Positions 9,342 to 18,809 are shown, numbered from the stretch's first letter. The stretch: DNA of 64,000 nucleotides from Spirochaetota bacterium (GCA_029562645.1 JAKQUI010000003.1:264417-328416), one strand, 5' to 3'. Made by a program: numbers and translations. The notes: a model not told the origin generated them from the sequence alone.

Positions 9342-12300
9342 TCAGGGACGAAGTTTCTTCACGATGACCTGGAGCGATTCCGTATCGGGAAGGATGAGCA
9401 GGTTGCCGATCACCTTGTCGTCTTCGTAATAAAAATCGGTCTCCATGAGCAGCGCGTAATCGTTGGAGATGTTGTGCAGCACCAGCATGGAGTCGAGGAT
9501 CGACTGCATGAAATCATGGACCACCGTCGGGACCGTCGGCTTGATCGCCAGGTTGATCTTCTCGGAGAACACGTTCACCACCGAGGAGCCCACGATATTC
9601 GTGATCTCCTTGAGCGCGGATTCGCCGTCCTCGTCGATCGTCTTCACGTCGCTTACCGGCTTGCCATACAGGAGGCTGATGAGTTCGAAACCGGATTCCT
9701 CGATAAAGCTAAACAGGACCGTGCCCCGGATGTCACCCGTCAGGGGCATGTATACGCCGATGAACACGTTGTCGATGCGTCCCACGAACTCGGGGATCTT
9801 CTCGATGGGGAGAACGCGCACCTCGGGAATGGTGAGGTCGATGCGTTTCCCCAGCACCTTGGAGAGCGATTCCGCCGCGTTGGCGGCGCCGACATTGGAC
9901 ACCACCTGCACGCGCGACAGGTCTTCGCGCGTCATGCCCAGCGAGCGCATGATGTGATCGTCGGTCGTTCCCGACTCCGCGGCCGTCTTGATGGTATCCT
10001 TCAGGTCTTGCCGAAAGCCGTCGAGCGTCTCCTGGACGCGTTTCTTGATCTCCTCGTCCTCGTCGTCGTCAACGGCGGTGCGCGGCGGCTCGGCGGCCAC
10101 CCTGGTCAGGAGATCGGCGACGGGCTCGTCGCCCTTCGCGATTCCGGCCATCACCGGTCGCTGCGCGTCCACCGGCTTCTCGGCGGACTTCGCGTCCGTC
10201 ACCCGCTGGGCGCTTATTGAAAACGGCTCGTAGTCCTTGAAATCACCGCGCGCCGATTCGGCTGGCGCGGACGCTTCGCGCGATCCACCGGAAAAACCAT
10301 CGTCCGTTTTAGGCGCGGTTGTCTTTCCATGGAGATCGATGCGCTCGGCGGAAACCTCCTTGATCTCGTCAATCCGCGCATCGAGGGCTTTTTTGCGGTC
10401 CCGACGCATCAGGAAGTCCTGGTCATTGATCACCTTGTTGATCATCGAGGCGATATCCAGAATCAGACAGATGCTGCCGTCCCCGAGGATCGAGGCGCCC
10501 GCGAGGCCCTCGACCGTCGCGTAGTTCTGCTCGAGGGACTTGATGACGATCTCCTGCTTGCCCTCGAGATAATCGACGAGAAGCCCCACCTTGCGGTTCC
10601 CGTACCCGACCACGACCACCGGGATGCGCGTATTTCCGCCCAGCGCCGAGTCGAGCGCGACGAACTCGTTGAGGCGCAGAAGCGACAGGATCTCGCCGCG
10701 GAGGTTGATCACCTCGTGGCCCTCGATGGTGGTGATGTCCGACTCCGCGACCTTGATGGTTTCGATCACGTCGGAAAGCGGGATCGCGTACATCTCGCGA
10801 TTCACCTTTACCATGATCGCCGGGATGATGGCCAGGGTGATGGGGAAGGAGAGCACGAACCTCGTTCCCATGCCGGGCTCGGTCTCGATGGCCACGTTCC
10901 CGTTGAGCTCGCTCACGACCTCCTTGACCACGTTCATGCCAACGCCGCGTCCCGAGATGTCGGTGATCACCTTCGCCGTCGAGAACCCGGGGGCGAAAAT
11001 AAAATTGAAGATGTCCTCGTTGTCCATGCTGGCGATCATCTCCGCCGTCGCCAGCCCCTTCTCCATCGCCTTGCGCTTGATGCTGTCGATGTCGAGCCCG
11101 CGGCCGTCGTCGGCCACCTCGACGAATATCTGGTTGCCGCCCTGGTAGGCGTTCAGGGTGATGGTGGCCACCTCGGCCTTTCGCATCGCGACACGCTCGC
11201 TGGCCGTCTCGATGCCGTGATCGATGGCATTGCGCAGCAGGTGCATCAGCGGCTCGCCGATCGAGTCGATCACCTTTTTGTCGAGCTCGGTCTCCTCGCC
11301 CAGGATCTTGAGGTTCACCTTCTTGTCAAACTCCATGGCCAGGTCGCGCACCAGGCGCTTGAAGCGCGTGAGCACCTGCCCGATGGGAACCATCCGCGTT
11401 TTCATGATGCCGCTCTGCAGATCCTTCGCGATCCGCGACATCTGTTCCATGCGGTTCTTAAACTCGTTCACCAGCGCCTTGTCCATGTCGCGGCGGCGCA
11501 GGTCCTCATACAATCGATAGAAGCCGGAATTCGCGATCACCAACTCGCCGACATTGTTGAGCAGCAGGTCCAGCTTGTCGATGGACACGCGGACGGTCTT
11601 GAGAATGGCGCCCTTGCTCCCTTCGGCCCGTTGAACGGCCTCGGGGTGCGCCGCTTCGTCCTCGTCTTTCTCCTCGCCAATCTCTATCTCGGCCTCGGCC
11701 TCATCCTCCTCCGGACGAACAACCTCTTCCTCCTCGGCCTCCGCAGCGACATCCACCGGCTTCTTCTGCTCCTCCTTTTTTTCGGAGATGAGAGTTTGCT
11801 CCTCGCGGAAGGTCAATGCGGTCTTGCCATTGACCTGCGAGACGGCGATGTCCCGAAGGTCCACCCGGTAGATCAGGTCGACGTCGCAGGCGGCGCGGAT
11901 CGCGTCCAGGTTCTCGTCGGTGAGCACGATCACCTTGAACACGTTGGGCATCTGCTTCTCGCTGAGGTCCTCGACGTCCGGAATGCTCCTGACCACCGTG
12001 CCGATCTTTTCAATATTATTGAGCACGAGCTGCGCCTTCATCCACTTCATGACGGCGGCGGGATCGATGAACACGGTCACGTCGTAGCCCAACATCCCGG
12101 CGTCCACGCCCTGCCTGATGGCGCGCATATCGTCGGCGGAAAGAACGAGTTTGGGGACATCTTCATCGGGGGCGGCGGGACGCGTCGGCGCCTCCACGGG
12201 TTTTGCGGAAGGCGTGGCGGATTTCTCGGGCGCCGCAGGCTTGGCGTCCGTTTCCGATTCGCTGATCCTCTGGAGCTCGGCAATGACGCCACCCATGGGT

Positions 12301-12638
12301 ACCTTGGGCTCGTTCCCCGAAGACACCGCGCTGATGACCGCATTGATGACGTCGAAACTTTTAAACAACGCCTGCACCACGGGGCGCGTGACCGACATCG
12401 TGCCGTCGCGGATCCCCTGCAGGAGGTTTTCCATTTTATGGGCGAGATCGGAGAGATCGTTGAGCCCCACGAATGCGGCCGAGCTTTTCAGGGAATGGGC
12501 GGCGCGGAAAATATTGTTGATGATCTCGCTGTCGTTGGGACGGCTCTCAAGCTCCAGCAGGTTCTGATTGAGCTCCTGCAGCTGTTCGTCGGCCTCTTCG
12601 AGGAAGATGTCCTGATATTCGCCCAGTGAAAATGCCAT
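9342..12638 (-). CDS. cheA: CheA histidine kinase fused to a CheC-type phosphatase domain
   Basis: Central chemotaxis kinase, unusually long at 1098 residues. In order: Hpt domain with the phosphorylated His in RAAHSLKSSAAF (about residue 46); a CheY/CheB-binding P2-like domain (about 165-270); an acidic linker; dimerisation helices (about 345-400); GHKL ATPase with LLRNAIDHGIE, VADDGRGLD and GRGVGMN (about 460-600); CheW-like domain (about 610-735); a long low-complexity linker; and a C-terminal CheC/CheX-like domain (about 915-1098). The last domain has SNVGAANAAESLS and EITNIVGSSVVNVFS, repeating the phosphatase helix pattern; Glu and Asn are kept in the second copy but Glu is replaced by Val in the first. 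A kinase carrying its own CheY-P phosphatase would be a self-contained on/off device; this is inference. Confidence 0.93.
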   Translation of the reverse strand: MAFSLGEYQDIFLEEADEQLQELNQNLLELESRPNDSEIINNIFRAAHSLKSSAAFVGLNDLSDLAHKMENLLQGIRDGTMSVTRPVVQALFKSFDVINAVISAVSSGNEPKVPMGGVIAELQRISESETDAKPAAPEKSATPSAKPVEAPTRPAAPDEDVPKLVLSADDMRAIRQGVDAGMLGYDVTVFIDPAAVMKWMKAQLVLNNIEKIGTVVRSIPDVEDLSEKQMPNVFKVIVLTDENLDAIRAACDVDLIYRVDLRDIAVSQVNGKTALTFREEQTLISEKKEEQKKPVDVAAEAEEEEVVRPEEDEAEAEIEIGEEKDEDEAAHPEAVQRAEGSKGAILKTVRVSIDKLDLLLNNVGELVIANSGFYRLYEDLRRRDMDKALVNEFKNRMEQMSRIAKDLQSGIMKTRMVPIGQVLTRFKRLVRDLAMEFDKKVNLKILGEETELDKKVIDSIGEPLMHLLRNAIDHGIETASERVAMRKAEVATITLNAYQGGNQIFVEVADDGRGLDIDSIKRKAMEKGLATAEMIASMDNEDIFNFIFAPGFSTAKVITDISGRGVGMNVVKEVVSELNGNVAIETEPGMGTRFVLSFPITLAIIPAIMVKVNREMYAIPLSDVIETIKVAESDITTIEGHEVINLRGEILSLLRLNEFVALDSALGGNTRIPVVVVGYGNRKVGLLVDYLEGKQEIVIKSLEQNYATVEGLAGASILGDGSICLILDIASMINKVINDQDFLMRRDRKKALDARIDEIKEVSAERIDLHGKTTAPKTDDGFSGGSREASAPAESARGDFKDYEPFSISAQRVTDAKSAEKPVDAQRPVMAGIAKGDEPVADLLTRVAAEPPRTAVDDDEDEEIKKRVQETLDGFRQDLKDTIKTAAESGTTDDHIMRSLGMTREDLSRVQVVSNVGAANAAESLSKVLGKRIDLTIPEVRVLPIEKIPEFVGRIDNVFIGVYMPLTGDIRGTVLFSFIEESGFELISLLYGKPVSDVKTIDEDGESALKEITNIVGSSVVNVFSEKINLAIKPTVPTVVHDFMQSILDSMLVLHNISNDYALLMETDFYYEDDKVIGNLLILPDTESLQVIVKKLRP

Positions 12639-12654
12639 GGTCGTGCACCCGCCG

Positions 12655-13224
12655 TTATTTCGCCTGTTCGCCCAGGGCGGCCTTGCGCCCCTCGTCCGAG
12701 AACAGGATATTGTCGAGATTCAGAATCACGATGAGACGGTCGCGCATCCGCCCAATGCCGGTGATAAACTCCTCGGACACCCCCTCGATGAGATCCGACG
12801 GCGGGTCGATATTGCCCTCCGGCAGCCGCACCACCTGGTACACATTGTCCACCAAGAGCCCCACGAGCTTCTCGCCCGTCTCCACCACGATCACGCGCGT
12901 GAGGTCGGTGATCTGGCCGGACGGGAAATCGAACCGGATGCGGACGTCGACGATGGGGATCACGTTCCCGCGGAGGTTGATGACGCCCTTGATGAAATCC
13001 GGCGTATTGGGAAGCCGCGTGATCTCGGGCATGCGGAGTATCTCATGCACGGAGAGGATGTTGATGCCGAACTCGACCTCCTCCAGAAGAAAGCTCACGA
13101 ACTGCATCACGCTGGAGTCCGCCATCAGCTCGGCGTCTATCTTGGATCGCACCCCGGCCTCCGATCCCTCGATCGGAACGCCGTGGAAGTTCTTTTGCTT
13201 TTCGAGGAGTTCTTCTAATCCCAT
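12655..13224 (-). CDS. cheW: CheW-type coupling protein
   Basis: Couples chemoreceptors to CheA. The 189 residues contain one CheW domain (FVSFLLEEVEFGINILSVHEILR, then GVINLRGNVIPIVDVR, LLVDNVYQVVRL) with an N-terminal extension of about 45 residues. It ends 16 bp before cheA starts, so the two are coupled. The extension looks partly helical and has no recognisable domain. Confidence 0.93.
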   Translation of the reverse strand: MGLEELLEKQKNFHGVPIEGSEAGVRSKIDAELMADSSVMQFVSFLLEEVEFGINILSVHEILRMPEITRLPNTPDFIKGVINLRGNVIPIVDVRIRFDFPSGQITDLTRVIVVETGEKLVGLLVDNVYQVVRLPEGNIDPPSDLIEGVSEEFITGIGRMRDRLIVILNLDNILFSDEGRKAALGEQAK

Positions 13225-13269
13225 ACCCGCTGTCCTTTTCGCATCATGGCCAACCGCCGCGGCGCGATG

Positions 13270-13593
13270 TTACCGGCGCGGCGTCTCCGCCGCATTGAGC
13301 ACGTCGCCGATAAGCCCTTCGTCGAGCATCGAGATGAGCGCGCGCGCTCGTTTCTCGATTGCGTCGGACACGTTCGTCTTCGAGTCCCTGATCTGGTAAT
13401 ACTCATCGGCGATGTTCAGCGCCGCCAGGATCGCCACCTGCGCCGCGCTCGCCCCGGGAAGTCCCGCGCTCACCTCGTCCATCTTGTCGTTCACGAATTC
13501 GGCCAGCGTGAGGATGTACTCCGGCGGCGCCTCGCCCTGGATATTGTAATAGCTCCCGAAAATTCTGACCCTGATCTTGTTGTCCACGGACAT
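13270..13593 (-). CDS. zapA: Cell division protein ZapA
   Basis: Promotes bundling of FtsZ filaments at the division ring. The 107-residue product has the family layout: an N-terminal beta region (KIRVRIFGSYYNIQGEAPPEYI) followed by a long helical dimerisation region (LAEFVNDKMDEVSAG ... AILAALNIADEYYQIR). The next upstream gene encodes a ZapB-like coiled coil, which supports the call. Why chemotaxis genes follow is not explained by the sequence. Confidence 0.88.
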   Translation of the reverse strand: MSVDNKIRVRIFGSYYNIQGEAPPEYILTLAEFVNDKMDEVSAGLPGASAAQVAILAALNIADEYYQIRDSKTNVSDAIEKRARALISMLDEGLIGDVLNAAETPRR

Positions 13594-13613
13594 CCCCCGG
13601 GAGGCCGCACCGC

Positions 13614-14411
13614 CTACTTCGCGTCCTCTTCGATGATGAGAAACTCGTCATCGTCGCTTTCGACGATCGTGCTCTTGCTCGGCTGCTTGCCCTCGGTCTT
13701 CTTCGCCGCGGACGGCGACGCCTTCGGCGGCTTGGACGAACCCTCCGAGTCGTCGATGATGATCGTGTCGTCGTCGATATCGTCGATGACGATCTCGTCG
13801 TCATCGTCCTCGAGCAGGATGATCTCGTCGTCGTCGGCATCCGCGGCCTTCTCGAGCTTCACGTCGCCCGACGCCTCGAAGTCGGTATCGTCGTCAATGA
13901 TGATGATGTCCTCGTCCTCCTCCTCGACCTTCGCCGGCTCAGGCTTCAAGGGAGCGGACGCGGCGGGGATCGATGCGGCGGGGGCCGACGATGCCGCAAA
14001 ACCGGCCTTCATCGGTGATTCCGCGGCGCGCGGTTCCTCGCGACGGGGCGCGGGTTTTGCGGGCGGCTCTTCGCGCATCGGGGCTTCGGCGCGGGTCGAC
14101 GGCGAGCCGGCCGGTGCCGCCCCGCCCTGGACGCCCTCGAGCTTCCCGAGCAGACCGATGATCTTGCGCTCGAGAACGGCCTCCTTCTCCTTGAGGTTGG
14201 CGAGCTCCCGCGTGGCGGCGTCGAGCTCGCGCTTGATCTCCTCGACCTCTTTTTCCTTCTCCTCGAGCGCCAGCTTCGCGTCCTCGGCCTGCGTCTTCAA
14301 TACGTCATTGTCCGCTTCAAGCTTGGCGTTCTCCGTACGCAGGTCGCTGATCAGCTGTAACGCCTTTATGACCCTGCTTTCAAGTTCTTCAAGCTGTTGC
14401 ATCGATATCAT
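13614..14411 (-). CDS. Coiled-coil protein with acidic repeat tail, ZapB-like
   Basis: The 265-residue product starts with a heptad-rich coiled coil (about residues 3-95, beginning QQLEELESRVIKALQLISDL) like that of ZapB, which bridges ZapA to the chromosome terminus. A Pro/Ala/Glu linker follows, then a strikingly acidic tail of Asp runs alternating with Ile/Leu/Val (DDDDEIVIDDIDDDTIIIDD and similar, about 165-265). It is directly upstream of zapA with a 20 bp gap. The ZapB link rests on context and coiled-coil character, not on a specific motif. The tail is unusual for ZapB, which is normally about 80 residues. Confidence 0.65.
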   Translation of the reverse strand: MISMQQLEELESRVIKALQLISDLRTENAKLEADNDVLKTQAEDAKLALEEKEKEVEEIKRELDAATRELANLKEKEAVLERKIIGLLGKLEGVQGGAAPAGSPSTRAEAPMREEPPAKPAPRREEPRAAESPMKAGFAASSAPAASIPAASAPLKPEPAKVEEEDEDIIIIDDDTDFEASGDVKLEKAADADDDEIILLEDDDDEIVIDDIDDDTIIIDDSEGSSKPPKASPSAAKKTEGKQPSKSTIVESDDDEFLIIEEDAK

Positions 14412-14620
14412 GATTGCATCCTCCGCGGTTTCCTGGTCTGCTGTGCGACATCAGGGACGGGCCCCGTTCGGCTCCGCCGGCCGCTGTAAGCCCCTGGTAG
14501 AATTTTCGGCCACAGGCACGGTAAACCTGAATTGAACCGTTTATTGTACCTTTATACATGCGGTGAATTAAATCAAGTATTTTTATTTGAATTTTCCAAG
14601 CGCGCCGCGGCCGCTGCCCG

Positions 14621-15571
14621 TTAAAACTGATAACTGCCCTCAATGCCAAACGCGTTGCGCATGTGTCGACGCTCATTTCCAAGGCTGGTCGCGCCATAGA
14701 GGCCTAGATACAGGGATTCAAGGACAAAAAACCGGACGCCTGCCGATACCAGGACGGGATTGACGAGCGAACCCTCGATGGGGATGGCGTCCGGGCCGAG
14801 GTCGCCACGGGTAAGCCGGCGGGCATGGTACAGCTCGGCATAGGGGATCACCGGATAAAAGGCGTTGGTGTTGACGGCCGCCGAGAAAATGAAATAATCG
14901 TTTTTGAGGCGCTCGCGCGCCAGGAAGCTGTCGGGTGAGGTGTAATCGAGCCCGAAGACCGTGCGGAAGGTCCGCTCCTCGGCGGGGTTGAGGGAAAGCC
15001 CGCTGTAGAACTCCTCGTCGCCCCCCTCGCGAAGCACATACAGGAGATTGAGATGCACGTGCAGCCGCCAGACGTCGACCTGCATCACCGGGCCCAGGGC
15101 AAGCTCATTGTTCCCGAAGGCGGCGCCGTGCCAATCGCTCTCGGCATATGCGTCGCGGCCCGTCGGGAACCGGAATCGGCCCACAAGGCCAATATGGAAC
15201 CGGTCATCAAAGCCGTCCGTGAGATAATACCAGATCTTGAGGAAGGAATCGCCCAGCTCGCTGCGTTCGGAACCCGGCGCATGGCGATGCACATACTGGA
15301 ACCCGATCCAAATGGAAAGGTCCGGGACGATCCCCAGGCCCAGCCAGGCATTGTCCCGACGGTACTGAACGCCCGCGCGCGCGTCGATGAACTCCTCGCG
15401 AAGCAGGAGTTCGACCGAGCCCTCGGGAAGGGTGTTGATGGTTTCGGTGAGCGGAAGGGACGCGCGTGCGGTCTCAACGGGGCCCGCAAACGCGACAAGC
15501 GCCGCACAGACGGCGCTTGTTATACATCGACGGATTGGCGCGGCGCTTGATATGCTCGCCGGGGTTTTCAC
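14621..15571 (-). CDS. Outer-membrane beta-barrel protein
   Basis: Predicted 316-residue exported protein. A signal peptide is likely at the N-terminus (basic start, hydrophobic AVCAALVAFAG, small residues near 30-36). The rest is alternating hydrophobic strands rich in aromatic residues (WLGLGIVPDLSIWIGFQYVH, LHVHLNLLYVL), and the final residues YQF fit the C-terminal Phe signal read by the BAM complex. No specific family was recognised. It begins 16 bp after rplT, so it may be transcribed with the ribosomal genes, though a separate start is possible. Confidence 0.7.
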   Translation of the reverse strand: MKTPASISSAAPIRRCITSAVCAALVAFAGPVETARASLPLTETINTLPEGSVELLLREEFIDARAGVQYRRDNAWLGLGIVPDLSIWIGFQYVHRHAPGSERSELGDSFLKIWYYLTDGFDDRFHIGLVGRFRFPTGRDAYAESDWHGAAFGNNELALGPVMQVDVWRLHVHLNLLYVLREGGDEEFYSGLSLNPAEERTFRTVFGLDYTSPDSFLARERLKNDYFIFSAAVNTNAFYPVIPYAELYHARRLTRGDLGPDAIPIEGSLVNPVLVSAGVRFFVLESLYLGLYGATSLGNERRHMRNAFGIEGSYQF

Positions 15572-15587
15572 TCCGCACCCGGCGAAA

Positions 15588-15944
15588 TTACGCGGCCGCC
15601 CCCTTCACCTTGCCCACGATCGCCTTGAAGGCGCCCATGTCGGTCACGGCGATGTCCGCGAGCATCTTGCGGTCTATCTGGATCCCGGCGGCCCCCATCC
15701 CGGCAATCAGCCGGCTGTAGGAGATGCCGCACAGGCGCGCCGCCGCGTTGATGCGGACGATCCACAGGGTGCGGAAATCACGCTTCTTCGCGCGACGGTG
15801 AATATACGAGTTCTGCAGGGCCCGACGCCGTGCGTCCTTCGCCGTGCGGTAGAGGTTCTTCCGGGCGCCCCTGAATCCCTTCGCGTCCTTTAATACCTTG
15901 CTTCTTCGTTTCCGGTGCACAAGCCCGGTTGTTGCTCGTGGCAT
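15588..15944 (-). CDS. rplT: 50S ribosomal protein L20
   Basis: Essential for early assembly of the large subunit and, in some bacteria, autogenous repressor of rpmI-rplT. The 118 residues begin MPRATTGLVHRKRRSKVL and contain the conserved YIHRRAKKRDFRTLWIVRIN, which fit L20 fully. It follows rpmI by 36 bp in the conserved thrS-infC-rpmI-rplT order. Confidence 0.97.
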   Translation of the reverse strand: MPRATTGLVHRKRRSKVLKDAKGFRGARKNLYRTAKDARRRALQNSYIHRRAKKRDFRTLWIVRINAAARLCGISYSRLIAGMGAAGIQIDRKMLADIAVTDMGAFKAIVGKVKGAAA

Positions 15945-15980
15945 AACACTACTCCTCTCTACTGGTAAAAGCCGCGCGCC

Positions 15981-16184
15981 CTAGGCGCGTCCGTACGGCA
16001 TCATTCTCTTGATCTTCTCGGTTTCCGAGGTCGAGGCGGTGGTCGCCTTGCGCAGGCGCCGTTTGCGCTTGGAGGGCTTCGCCTCGAGCAGATGGCTCTT
16101 GAAGCCGTTCGCCTTCTTCACTTTCCCGTTCTTGGTGATCTTGAAGCGCTTCGCCGCGCCCCGGTTCGTTTTCATCTTCGGCAT
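15981..16184 (-). CDS. rpmI: 50S ribosomal protein L35
   Basis: The 67-residue basic protein starts [17 protein letters not shown] and carries [23 protein letters not shown], both standard for L35. It lies between infC and rplT in the conserved order. Identification is secure. Confidence 0.97.
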   Translation of the reverse strand: MPKMKTNRGAAKRFKITKNGKVKKANGFKSHLLEAKPSKRKRRLRKATTASTSETEKIKRMMPYGRA

Positions 16185-16212
16185 CGGTGGTTCCCCTTTT
16201 CGTGTGCGACTG

Positions 16213-16779
16213 CTACTCGGCTTTATTCTTTTTCGATCCCGACGACGGCGTCGGGCTCATGATCATGGTGATATTGCGCCCCTCCTGGGACGCCTTCTTC
16301 TCGATTACGGCGACATCCTGCAGGTCGTTCTGGACGTTCTCCATTACCTTGAATCCCAGCTGGCTGTGAACGATCTCGCGCCCGCGAAACATGATGGTGA
16401 ACTTGACCTTGTCCCCATCGGCGAGGAAATCGCGCGCATGCTTCACCTTGTGCGCATAGTCGTGGCTGTCGATGGACGGCCGCATCTTGATTTCCTTGAT
16501 GTGAATGATCTTCTGTCGCTTCTTGGCCTCTTTCGCTCTCTTGATCTGCTCGAACCGGAATTTGCTATAGTCGATGATCTTGACGACCGGCGGGCTCTGG
16601 TCGGGCGATATCTCCACCAGGTCGAGGTCCTTCTCGCGTGCAATGCGGATCGCCTCGTCGCGTGCGATAACAACGGGCTCGCTACCCTCGCCGATCAACC
16701 GGACCGATTCGGCGCGTATCTGGTCGTTGATGCGGTGCCGCTTGCTATCGTTCCTGTCTTTTGTGTCGAACCTGCTGAT
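16213..16779 (-). CDS. infC: Translation initiation factor IF-3, predicted ATC start
   Basis: Binds the 30S subunit and checks the initiator codon. From the first ATG in frame (16698) the protein would lack the conserved N-terminal [13 protein letters not shown] segment, which is encoded upstream in the same frame. That frame has no ATG, GTG or TTG there; it opens after a TAA with ATC at 16777-16779, five bases behind a perfect AGGAGGT. The resulting 188 residues ([20 protein letters not shown]...) match IF-3 in length. Rare start codons on infC are known to let IF-3 repress its own synthesis. An ATG at 16781-16783 is in another frame and gives only 12 codons. Confidence 0.9.
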   Translation of the reverse strand: MSRFDTKDRNDSKRHRINDQIRAESVRLIGEGSEPVVIARDEAIRIAREKDLDLVEISPDQSPPVVKIIDYSKFRFEQIKRAKEAKKRQKIIHIKEIKMRPSIDSHDYAHKVKHARDFLADGDKVKFTIMFRGREIVHSQLGFKVMENVQNDLQDVAVIEKKASQEGRNITMIMSPTPSSGSKKNKAE

Positions 16780-16784
16780 ACATT

Positions 16785-16791
16785 ACCTCCT
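16785..16791 (-). promoter_or_regulatory. Shine-Dalgarno site that fixes the infC start
   Basis: AGGAGGT on the minus strand with a 5-nt spacer (AATGT) before the ATC codon at 16777-16779. It is the strongest ribosome-binding site nearby. It supports the non-canonical start, because no such site precedes the first in-frame ATG at 16698. Confidence 0.75.
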
Positions 16792-16886
16792 CGCGCCCAT
16801 GATCATGCCGTCATCGGATCGCGCACATCGGGCGCGTAAAATGAGCAAGTAGAGAAACATTCGCCGATATTGTCAAAGATTTTTTT

Positions 16887-18809
16887 CTATTTCCGCTCGG
16901 CGGACTCCGCGGCAAGACGGTCCATGAAGGCGCCCGCCGCGAGCGTTTCGGGGCTGTTCTCGCCGCGACGGCGCACCGCGAGGGTGCCGGACTCGACCTC
17001 CTTGGCGCCCACCACCGCGACGTACGGAACGTGCCGCGTGATGGCCTCGCGCACCTTGTAGCCGATGGTCTCCTCGCGAAGATCGCACTCGGCGCGGAGG
17101 CCGCGGGCGATCATCTCCCGCTCCACGCCCTTCGCGTAGTCCGCGTGCTCGGGATTCACCGTCACGATGACCGCCTGCACCGGGGCCAGCCACACGGGAA
17201 AGCGCCCGCCATGGTGCTCGATGAGGATGCCGATGAAGCGCTCGAGCGAGCCCAGGAGCGCGCGATGGATCATATAGGGACGGTGCTTCTTGCCGTCGGT
17301 GTCGATGTAGGTCATGTCGAAGCGCTCGGGCAGATTGAAATCGAACTGGATGGTGGAACACTGCCACTCCCGCCCCAGCACATCCTTGATCTTGATGTCG
17401 ATCTTGGGGCCGTAAAAGGCGCCGCCGCCCTCGTCGACCTCGTAGTCGATGCCCGCGCGCTTCACCGACGCCTCGAGCGCCGCGATCGCGTCGCGCCACA
17501 TCGACTCCTCGCCCACGGACTTCTCCGACGGGCGCGTGGCGAGATAGACCTTGAAGTCCTGGAACCCGAACGAGCGCAGCATGTACAGGCTGAAGGCGAG
17601 CACCCGGTCGATCTCGTCGGGCATCTGGTCCGGGCGCACGTAAAGGTGCGCATCGTCCTGCGTGAAGCCGCGCACGCGCAACAGGCCATGGAGCACGCCG
17701 CTGCGCTCGTAGCGATACACCGTCCCCAGCTCCGCCCAGCGCAGCGGGAGGTCGCGATACGACCAGCCGCGGTTGTTGTACATCACGATATGGAAGGGAC
17801 AGTTCATGGGCTTCACGTAATAGTTCTGCCCGTCGATATCCATGGGAGAATACATGTTCTCGTTGTAGAAGTCGAGATGCCCGCTCGTTTGCCAGAGCTG
17901 CGACTTGCCGATATGCGGCGACACGACCATCTCGTAGCCGTTCTTGTAGTGCTGATCGCGCCAGAAATCCTCGATGAGATTTCGCAACCGGGCGCCCTTG
18001 GGGTGCCACAATATCAGCCCCGCGCCGGTCTCGTCGTGAATGGAAAAGAGATCGAGCTCCTTGCCCAGCCGGCGGTGGTCGCGCTTCTTGGCCTCCTCGA
18101 GAAACTGCAGGTGCTTCTTGAGCTGCTTCTCGTCGGGGAAGGCGATGCCGTAGATGCGCTGCAACATCTTGTTACGCTCATCGCCCCGCCAGTACGCGCC
18201 GGCGATGGTGAGCAGCTTGAACGCCTTGAGATACGAGGTGCGCGGGACGTGCGGTCCGCGGCAGAGATCGACGAACTCGCCCTGGCGGTACACGGAAACT
18301 GTTTCGGCATCGAGGTCGCTTAGCAATTCCACTTTGTATGATTCGCCGGCGGCGCGAAAAAGCTCGATGGCCTTCATGCGATCCATCTCCTCGCGGACGA
18401 CGGGCAGGTCCTCCGCGACGATCTTCTTCATCTCCGCCTCGATGCGCTCGAGGTCCTCGGGGGTGAAGTTCGCGCTCGTATCGAAATCGTAATAGAAGCC
18501 GTTGTCCACGGCGGGCCCGATGGTGGGGCGCGCGTCGGGGAAGAGGCGCTTCACCGCCTGCGCCATGAGATGCGAACCCGAGTGCCAAAAGACGTCCCTG
18601 CCCTCAGGGCCGTCGAAGGTGATCACCTGGAGCGCGGCATCGGCGTCGAGCGCGCTCGCGAGGTCCACCGGCGTCCCGTTCACGCGCGCCGCGAGGGCCG
18701 CCTTCTGCAGGCCCTTTCCGATCGCGCCGATGACATCGAACACGGTCGCGCCGCGCTCCGCCTGGAGTGTCGTGGAATCGGGAAGGGTGATCGTTATCTG
18801 GCCTGCCAT
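16887..18809 (-). CDS. thrS: Threonyl-tRNA synthetase
   Basis: Charges tRNA-Thr. The 640 residues show an N-terminal TGS domain (ITITLPDSTTLQAERGATV), an editing domain with HSGSHLMAQAVKRLFPD (about 75-90), the class II catalytic core with motif 2 (RYERSGVLHGLLRVRGFTQDDAH), motif 3 (HRALLGSLERFIGIL) and a C-terminal anticodon-binding domain. Full length. It is followed by infC in the same direction. I looked for a T-box leader upstream and saw none. Confidence 0.97.
   Translation of the reverse strand: MAGQITITLPDSTTLQAERGATVFDVIGAIGKGLQKAALAARVNGTPVDLASALDADAALQVITFDGPEGRDVFWHSGSHLMAQAVKRLFPDARPTIGPAVDNGFYYDFDTSANFTPEDLERIEAEMKKIVAEDLPVVREEMDRMKAIELFRAAGESYKVELLSDLDAETVSVYRQGEFVDLCRGPHVPRTSYLKAFKLLTIAGAYWRGDERNKMLQRIYGIAFPDEKQLKKHLQFLEEAKKRDHRRLGKELDLFSIHDETGAGLILWHPKGARLRNLIEDFWRDQHYKNGYEMVVSPHIGKSQLWQTSGHLDFYNENMYSPMDIDGQNYYVKPMNCPFHIVMYNNRGWSYRDLPLRWAELGTVYRYERSGVLHGLLRVRGFTQDDAHLYVRPDQMPDEIDRVLAFSLYMLRSFGFQDFKVYLATRPSEKSVGEESMWRDAIAALEASVKRAGIDYEVDEGGGAFYGPKIDIKIKDVLGREWQCSTIQFDFNLPERFDMTYIDTDGKKHRPYMIHRALLGSLERFIGILIEHHGGRFPVWLAPVQAVIVTVNPEHADYAKGVEREMIARGLRAECDLREETIGYKVREAITRHVPYVAVVGAKEVESGTLAVRRRGENSPETLAAGAFMDRLAAESAERK

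Noticed and set aside
10329..12629. Plus-strand open frame of 766 codons antisense to cheA
   Set aside because: Same reason: the opposite strand encodes CheA with clear motifs throughout.
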